Assembly (NCBI GenBank): GCA_003229495.1
Contig: QIEB01000158.1
Coordinates: 1-25,291, forward strand
Source: Flammeovirgaceae bacterium
GTDB taxonomy: Bacteria > Bacteroidota > Bacteroidia > Cytophagales > Cyclobacteriaceae
Direction: 5' to 3'
Length of the DNA: 25,291 nt
Shown: positions 20,585 to 25,291 of the stretch, piece after piece
Position numbering within the stretch: position 1 is the stretch's first letter
Layout of the letters: every line of letters begins with the position of its first letter
Notes under the pieces: model-generated
Told to the model about the DNA's origin: nothing
The model's input: only the letters and a program-made list of their open reading frames with translations
Database searches by the model: none
Translations under genes and position numbers: made by a program

Positions 20585-23215
20585 TTATAGGTCAATTTTT
20601 TCAACCTCACCAAAATAATTATCAAGCCAATCCAATGATTCATTTACCAGATTACTCCTCGGCACATAATGGGTAGATTCATATATCATCCATTTCTTTT
20701 CGTCTTTAGAAGTTCCCAATAGGTCATAAAAAGCCTGTTGTTGTTCAAGCGTGTAATCAAAGTCGTACCGCCCACCTAATAACAGCATTGGTATGTTCAC
20801 ATGTGGGAGGTAATCGACCTGATCAAATTCCTTGAATCTATATTTGGCTACTGATGAGACTCCAAACAAACTTAAGACCCCAATTTTTATCCGGTCTTCC
20901 ACGGCAAGTATAAAAGGCGCAACACCTCCGCCCCAACTAAAACCATAATAGGCTATTCTTTCAAAATCAATGTCCTTACGTGTTTGGAGGTAATCCATAG
21001 TGATTTTAACATCTGTTATGATATATCTATAGGTCTGTTTCCATGAGTTTACATTTGTCATGTTGATTGCTCCTCTTCCGTGGGAAGCATAGTAAACTGG
21101 CCAAATTACTGCCCTCCCACTTTTTAGGAAAAAATCAATACGATCATCTACTTTAATATCGGCTACATCATTAGAATAATGAGAGTCTATTCCCGGGAAA
21201 TACAATATAGTTTGGTGAGGTGTTTTATAATTTGAAGGCAAAAAAATCAGAATTTTCATAGGCGCATCTTCATAAGGAACTTTTACCTCTACTATCTCTT
21301 TTATCCAATATTCGGATTTACTTTTCGATATACTCACCGGGTTTAATGCAGTTTTTTCAACTTCAAGTAACCCCTTATACACCTGAAAGATCTCGTTTGG
21401 AACAGGTGTTAAATTATTATAATCTCTTTTTACTTGGTCAAAATTTTGCTTTAGGGGCGTTTGTGAGGTGTCCTTACTATATTTAATACATCGAAACCCT
21501 ACCAGTTCAGTACGAGACCAAGGAGTGATTTGTATATATGTCGAATTATATAAATAACTGGGTTCTTCATAATTGCCGCCCATTACAAAACGTTTACTTA
21601 GATTTGAATTGAAAACCCACTCACTTACGTTGCCTGGCAAATCATAAGTACCATACCTAGTTAAACTATTGTACGTTGCTCCTTTTACAGGGCCCTTTTT
21701 ATTGAAATTTCCGAACTTCACAATTTCCGGCGCTCCATGTGGTTCGGACACGTATTTCCAATGAAACAAAGTCGGCAGTTGTTTATTTTTGAATGTTGCA
21801 AATGCTGCCGCCTCATACCAACTTACACCTGTTACAGGTAGTTCCCCTTCTCCCTTAGGGAAATCGCTCAATTCCCAATTTGAAGGTCCGGGCCACCCAG
21901 TTTTATCAATAAACTTCCCTATAGCAACGTCAAATGAAATAGTATCTTCACCATCAGTGAAAGGGTAAGACCAGTAACTTTCATTATCATACCCTCCTGA
22001 CTCCATGAAAGTTTTGAATTCTGCGTTGGTCACTTCGTAGCGATCCATCCAGAAATCCCCGATATATACTGGGGGCAAAGTAGGAGTTATCCGATAATCA
22101 CCCATTCGTCCTGGTACAAACACCATATTTTCAGGTATCTCGCTCTTTCTAAAAAGCTGGTAATGCAGGGTATCGCCTTTAAAATACTGGTTGAAGTATT
22201 TTAATATTATATCATATTGTGTTTGGTAATTCGGATCCTCAATTTTAATTCTTGACAATCCCCTGGGGAAAGGATAATTGATTAAGGGTGTTTTCCCCAG
22301 GTAGAACCAGCTGGTGTCTGGATTTGAATACGGCTTAGCGTAAACTTTTCCTCCGGAATGATTGGTATAAATTGAAAGCGGAGATGTTATGGCATGCCAA
22401 AGTTGGATAAATTCAGGGCGATTTCTGATATCTTTTTTAAGCTTTAGATATTTAAAGTAAAGCTCCCAATTCCCTTTCCCTCCTATATCCTGAATTTGAT
22501 TTAACTGATTAGATAAAGCAGGCAATGTGCTATTCTTTGCAAATTGAATCTCTTCCCTTTGTCTAATTTTAAACACTATAAATACTACCAACGCAACCAG
22601 GAAAATGCTTATCAGGACATAATAAATTGAGCTTCTGAATTTTCGATTGAAGACCCTACCAGAATCTTGATCATTGGAATTAGTCGAGGTAATGGTCGAG
22701 CCTTTTGGGATCTTTAGTCCACTATTTGACATTGCATGAACATCAATCCTTGAAAGTATATTTTTGAATCGGTGCTTGCCCAAATGCACGGATTTGAGTT
22801 CCGGGTGATTTTTTATCTTGTCATAAACATCTCCTGAAATTATAATTGATCCACTATCTCCAAATGCTTGTAATCTGGAGGCGATGTTAATCCCATCTCC
22901 GTAGGCTTCACCGTCTCGATAAAGTACATCTCCGGTATGGATTCCAATTCGAATTGGAACTTTTGGAGATTTAAGCAACGATTGTTGCAGTACCATTGCA
23001 CATTCGACTGCACTCAATACGCTTTTGAATACGGTTAAGCTACCATCTCCGTAATAATTAAGTATGTTCCCATCATACTTATGAATAATTTCATTCTGAA
23101 CTTGTTTATAGCGATCGACTTTGGAAAGTGCTTCACTTTCATTTTTCTGCATCATCGCCGTGTACCCGACTATATCTGTAAACATGATGGCGGCCAGTTG
23201 ACGGGATTGGGACAT
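20585..23215 (-). CDS. Membrane class III nucleotidyl cyclase fused to PEGA-like, SUMF1-like and alpha/beta-hydrolase domains
   Basis: A mosaic protein of 876 residues. Residues 5-160 form a class III cyclase domain: metal Asp14 (FTDIVGYT) and Asp57 (YYGDGSL), transition-state Asn110 and Arg114 (GINIASRL). The Lys and Asp normally reading the purine appear as Asn53 and Glu103. A basic stretch and one transmembrane helix (about 197-217) follow. Residues 282-332 look PEGA-like (VYAKPY...YLGKTPL...PRGLSRIKIEDPNY). Residues 363-577 have the SUMF1/FGE fold (MVFVPG, FWMDRYEVTNAEFKTFM, LPVTGVSWYEAAAFA, GNVSEWV, GGNYEE, VGFRC) without the catalytic Cys pair. Residues 640-870 are an alpha/beta hydrolase, with Ser760 (GFSWGGG), Asp818 and His849 as probable triad. 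Topology is presumably cyclase inside and hydrolase outside. The DNA looks AT-richer than that of the next gene. Confidence 0.88.
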   Translation of the reverse strand: MSQSRQLAAIMFTDIVGYTAMMQKNESEALSKVDRYKQVQNEIIHKYDGNILNYYGDGSLTVFKSVLSAVECAMVLQQSLLKSPKVPIRIGIHTGDVLYRDGEAYGDGINIASRLQAFGDSGSIIISGDVYDKIKNHPELKSVHLGKHRFKNILSRIDVHAMSNSGLKIPKGSTITSTNSNDQDSGRVFNRKFRSSIYYVLISIFLVALVVFIVFKIRQREEIQFAKNSTLPALSNQLNQIQDIGGKGNWELYFKYLKLKKDIRNRPEFIQLWHAITSPLSIYTNHSGGKVYAKPYSNPDTSWFYLGKTPLINYPFPRGLSRIKIEDPNYQTQYDIILKYFNQYFKGDTLHYQLFRKSEIPENMVFVPGRMGDYRITPTLPPVYIGDFWMDRYEVTNAEFKTFMESGGYDNESYWSYPFTDGEDTISFDVAIGKFIDKTGWPGPSNWELSDFPKGEGELPVTGVSWYEAAAFATFKNKQLPTLFHWKYVSEPHGAPEIVKFGNFNKKGPVKGATYNSLTRYGTYDLPGNVSEWVFNSNLSKRFVMGGNYEEPSYLYNSTYIQITPWSRTELVGFRCIKYSKDTSQTPLKQNFDQVKRDYNNLTPVPNEIFQVYKGLLEVEKTALNPVSISKSKSEYWIKEIVEVKVPYEDAPMKILIFLPSNYKTPHQTILYFPGIDSHYSNDVADIKVDDRIDFFLKSGRAVIWPVYYASHGRGAINMTNVNSWKQTYRYIITDVKITMDYLQTRKDIDFERIAYYGFSWGGGVAPFILAVEDRIKIGVLSLFGVSSVAKYRFKEFDQVDYLPHVNIPMLLLGGRYDFDYTLEQQQAFYDLLGTSKDEKKWMIYESTHYVPRSNLVNESLDWLDNYFGEVEKIDL

Positions 23216-23224
23216 TTGAAACTC

Positions 23225-23288
23225 AATTACGAATTACAAATTACGAAAAATGCTTCGGTAACAAATTCGTAATGCGTAATTCGTTATT
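23225..23288. repeat. 23-bp imperfect inverted repeat just upstream of the cyclase-hydrolase start
   Basis: The left arm 23225-23247 (AATTACGAATTAC, then AAATTACGAA) and right arm 23266-23288 (TTCGTAATGCG, then TAATTCGTTATT) match in 20 of 23 positions around an 18-nt loop. Each arm is itself built of AATTACG units. It begins 10 bp before the start codon on the minus strand, so it would lie in the leader of that mRNA or mark an insertion edge. Similar ATTACGAATT strings are, from general experience, common intergenic fillers in Bacteroidota. Confidence 0.75.
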
Positions 23289-23298
23289 ATAATTAGCG

Positions 23299-23310
23299 TG
23301 AACGGCCGCT
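23299..23310. repeat. Right copy of the 12-bp inverted repeat flanking the cyclase-hydrolase gene
   Basis: TGAACGGCCGCT, the exact reverse complement of 20436-20447. It is directly followed by a small hairpin, AGTCCG-TTAG-CGGACT (23314-23329). Confidence 0.45.
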
Positions 23311-23313
23311 TCG

Positions 23314-23381
23314 AGTCCGTTAGCGGACTTTGCTCAGTGCCTCATTTCTGCCGAGGCCGTGTGAAAACACAATAAGGCCTC
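23314..23381. repeat. Two hairpins downstream of the sugar dehydrogenase gene, repeat- or IS-end-like
   Basis: The first hairpin is AGTCCG-TTAG-CGGACT (23314-23329). The second has an outer GAGGCC/GGCCTC stem (23353-23358 with 23376-23381) and an inner GTGT-GAAA-ACAC stem (23359-23370), giving a GAAA tetraloop with a 5-nt bulge on one side. The second lies about 33 nt past the dehydrogenase stop on the minus strand. No T-run follows, so terminator function is uncertain. The compact GC-rich symmetry in otherwise AT-rich spacer resembles a dispersed repeat or relic transposon end. Confidence 0.5.
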
Positions 23382-23414
23382 CTTGAATCGTCTTTAAGCC
23401 CAACAAGATTTCTA

Positions 23415-24866
23415 TCACATATCCGGCTGCTGGCTTAACCTAAGCACCTTACCCGGTCGGTTCAGGACTACGTAGATTGCCCCGTCCGGTCCGGTGGCTA
23501 CATCGCGTACTCGACCTGCATTCTTAAGAATCGTTTGTCGGTACATCATCCTGTCTTTCTCAATATCAAGCAATTGAAGTTCCTCCATTTTTAGTGCCCC
23601 AACCAGGAGTCGGTTTTTCCATTTGGGAAAAACATTTCCGCTGTAGAAGTCCAAGCCACAGGTCGCTATAGAGGGCTTCCAAAAAGAGATGGGCTGCTCC
23701 ATGCCTTCCTTATGAGTCAGATCTGTGATAATGTCGCCGTTGTAATTTATACCATAGCTAATAACCGGCCAACCATAATTCAGGCCCGGACGAATCAAGT
23801 TGAGTTCATCGCCTCCCAGAGGCCCATGTTCCGTTTCCCAAACTTGGCCCGTTTCGGGGTGCACCGCCAGTCCTTGTGGATTGCGATGCCCATAAGAATA
23901 AATGGATTTGACGGCACCCGGTCGGCCATAAAAAGGATTCGTTTTTGGAATGCGACCATCCCTATAGATGCGATGTATTTTACCATTGGGTTTGCTAATA
24001 TCCTGGGCATCCTCGGAAGTGCCACGGTCTCCAATGCTAAAGTAAAGATACCCTTCGGGATCAAAGACAATACGGCTACCGAAATGCCAGCGTGCGGTTT
24101 TATAGGTTTCGTGTGGTGCTTCAAACAGTATCTCTTGATTGCTCCAGGTATTGCCTACTAGTTTTCCTCTCACAATGGAGGTCATCGCAGGGACTATCTC
24201 CTCATCTTTTTCCATAACTTTGCCATGGCCATGGCTAAAGGCCAAGTATATCCAAGGCTCGCGATCATAATCGGGATCAACTGCAACATCAAGCAGGCCA
24301 CCCTGCCCAAAAGCTCGAACTTGCGGAATGCCTAACACAGAGTCTGCGAGCAGAGCCCCATTTTCTATTATTCTTAAGCGCCCAGAGCGCTCGGTAATCA
24401 ATACTCGGTTTGGGCCGATAAAATCAATGCTCCAAGGTACATCCAGGCCCTCGGCCACCACCTCTACCTTAACCGAATAGTCTTGTGTCTCCAGCGTTGC
24501 TGGAATAGGTGGCTTAGAGATGCCCAAACGTTCTTCCTCATGAAGCAAAAAACTGACTAGGGAATCGATCTCTGCATCAGCCAGGACCGCTCCCCAAGCA
24601 GGCATTCCATGATGGGGATAGCCAAATTTGATCGACCTCATAATATCATCTTCCTCTGGACCAAACTGCCAAGAACCATCGAGGAGGCTCTGTGCAATAT
24701 TACCCTTGAGGTCTTCGCCATGACAGGAGGCGCATAGCTTAGTAAAAGTCTCAGGGATTTCGACGACTATAGCAATATTGGAAGTTGTAGAAGTTGTACA
24801 AGACTCTAAAAGAATGGAGCAAACAAGTATTGGAAAGGCGATTAGTAGAACTGTGTTTTTTATCAT
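23415..24866 (-). CDS. Lipoprotein cytochrome c / PQQ-dependent sugar dehydrogenase fusion
   Basis: A 483-residue exported protein expected to oxidise aldose sugars outside the cytoplasmic membrane and pass electrons to its own haem. The N-terminal signal ends in a lipobox-like LLESC (Cys23), implying lipid anchoring. A cytochrome c domain follows (about 38-112), with haem site CASCH (45-49) and Met88 in HHGMPAWG as likely sixth ligand. The beta-propeller domain of the soluble glucose/aldose dehydrogenase type covers about 130-480: GQGGLLDVAVDP (188-199), WHFGSRI (260-266, probable catalytic His261), FSIGDRG (276-282), YGHRNPQGLAVHP (325-337) and EHGPLGGDELN (346-356). No PQQ-synthesis genes are nearby. 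It diverges from trpS. Confidence 0.9.
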   Translation of the reverse strand: MIKNTVLLIAFPILVCSILLESCTTSTTSNIAIVVEIPETFTKLCASCHGEDLKGNIAQSLLDGSWQFGPEEDDIMRSIKFGYPHHGMPAWGAVLADAEIDSLVSFLLHEEERLGISKPPIPATLETQDYSVKVEVVAEGLDVPWSIDFIGPNRVLITERSGRLRIIENGALLADSVLGIPQVRAFGQGGLLDVAVDPDYDREPWIYLAFSHGHGKVMEKDEEIVPAMTSIVRGKLVGNTWSNQEILFEAPHETYKTARWHFGSRIVFDPEGYLYFSIGDRGTSEDAQDISKPNGKIHRIYRDGRIPKTNPFYGRPGAVKSIYSYGHRNPQGLAVHPETGQVWETEHGPLGGDELNLIRPGLNYGWPVISYGINYNGDIITDLTHKEGMEQPISFWKPSIATCGLDFYSGNVFPKWKNRLLVGALKMEELQLLDIEKDRMMYRQTILKNAGRVRDVATGPDGAIYVVLNRPGKVLRLSQQPDM

Positions 24867-24935
24867 TTTATTGGTTATTAGTTTAAGTATCTGTATCCAT
24901 TAATATAATTGGTTTAATTCTTTTAAAAAAAGATG

Positions 24936-24943
24936 TTTCTTTG
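24936..24943 (+). promoter_or_regulatory. Weak candidate -7 promoter box (TTTCTTTG) for trpS
   Basis: It matches TAnnTTTG at seven of eight positions, 25 bp before the trpS ATG. A TTG at 24909-24911 lies 24 bp upstream, slightly farther than usual for the -33 element. Position agrees with the other candidate boxes in the window. Confidence 0.3.
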
Positions 24944-24968
24944 TAGGGTTCATTTTGATATAGCAAGT

Positions 24969-25291
24969 ATGGCAAGAATTTTAACTGGCATTCAAAGTAC
25001 CGGCAGGCCCCATCTGGGTAACTTACTAGGTGCGATCATTCCTGCCATTATGCTTTCAAAAGACAAGGCCAACCAGTCTCTGTTTTTTATAGCCGATCTT
25101 CACTCACTAACCCAAGTTAAAGACCCAAAATTAAGAGTGGATAATACCAACGCCACTGCGGCTGCCTGGATTGCTTGTGGAATGGACACTACAAAACAAC
25201 TCTTGTACAGGCAATCCAGAGTTCCACAGGTATGCGAGCTCACCTGGTATCTCAATTGTTTCACTCCTTACCCTATGTTGGCAAATGCGCA
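24969..25291 (+). CDS. trpS: Tryptophanyl-tRNA synthetase, 5' part (runs off the window)
   Basis: Charges tRNA-Trp with tryptophan. The first 107 codons are present, and the frame is open to the window end. The N-terminus MARILTGIQSTGRPHLGNLL holds the class I HIGH-type signature as PHLGN (14-18). IADLHSLTQ (about 42-50) and the later LTWYLNC and TPYPMLANA segments also fit TrpS. The KMSKS loop and anticodon domain lie beyond the window. It is transcribed divergently from the sugar dehydrogenase gene across a 102-bp gap. Confidence 0.95.
   Translation, partial: MARILTGIQSTGRPHLGNLLGAIIPAIMLSKDKANQSLFFIADLHSLTQVKDPKLRVDNTNATAAAWIACGMDTTKQLLYRQSRVPQVCELTWYLNCFTPYPMLANA

Noticed and set aside
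23712..24161. 149-codon open frame antisense to the sugar dehydrogenase gene
   Set aside because: It lies wholly inside a well-supported gene on the other strand and shows no recognisable protein features.

Overview
The window looks like chromosomal DNA from a member of the Bacteroidota, most likely a free-living Cytophagales-type bacterium. This is inferred from gene content (a two-gene methionine synthase, a DUF2400/TIGR02757 protein, a LysM plus RlpA-like protein, DUF1573 and YwqK/MORN-type secreted proteins), from the lack of clear Shine-Dalgarno sequences, and from several exact TAnnTTTG boxes (the Bacteroidota -7 element) just ahead of start codons. No species can be named from the sequence alone. 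Most of the window is housekeeping DNA, dense and intact. The unusual part is at 20.4-23.4 kb.

Layout. 35-691 (+) pyrE converges, with overlapping stop codons, on a two-gene minus-strand unit: a LysM/RlpA-like secreted protein and a DUF2400 protein (2474 down to 688). A plus-strand pair follows, an NfeD/ClpP-class membrane protease and kdsB (2597-4701), with stop and start sharing one base. A 513-bp gap (4702-5214) has no convincing gene but several short-repeat and hairpin elements. From about 17.83 kb down to 5215 everything is on the minus strand: MORN-repeat outer-membrane protein, FAD oxidoreductase, gyrB, ppk1, then a methionine unit of metH N-terminal part, metH C-terminal part and metF. 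The methionine unit is preceded by a clear SAM-I (S-box) riboswitch at about 9907-10014. A glutaryl-CoA-dehydrogenase-like gene (17956-19179, +) diverges from the MORN gene and converges on a DUF1573 lipo/secreted protein gene (19184-20263, -). Next are a very large mosaic signalling protein (20585-23215, -), a PQQ-type sugar dehydrogenase with a fused cytochrome c domain (23415-24866, -) and the 5' part of trpS (24969 to window end, +).

How genes work together. The riboswitch-metH-metH-metF set is a coherent SAM-feedback methionine regulon: MetF makes 5-methyl-THF, and the two MetH polypeptides together carry the homocysteine, folate, cobalamin and reactivation modules. The LysM/RlpA protein, NfeD and KdsB are envelope functions. 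The MORN protein and FAD oxidoreductase are 22 bp apart and probably co-transcribed.

Best candidate for something undescribed: the 876-residue protein at 20585-23215. It joins a cytoplasmic class III nucleotidyl cyclase domain, one transmembrane helix, a PEGA-like segment, a formylglycine-generating-enzyme-fold (SUMF1) domain without the catalytic cysteine pair, and an alpha/beta hydrolase with an intact-looking Ser-Asp-His triad. The usual purine-specifying Lys and Asp of the cyclase appear to be Asn and Glu. The gene is AT-richer than its neighbour and sits between repeat-bearing intergenic regions that share a 12-bp inverted repeat.
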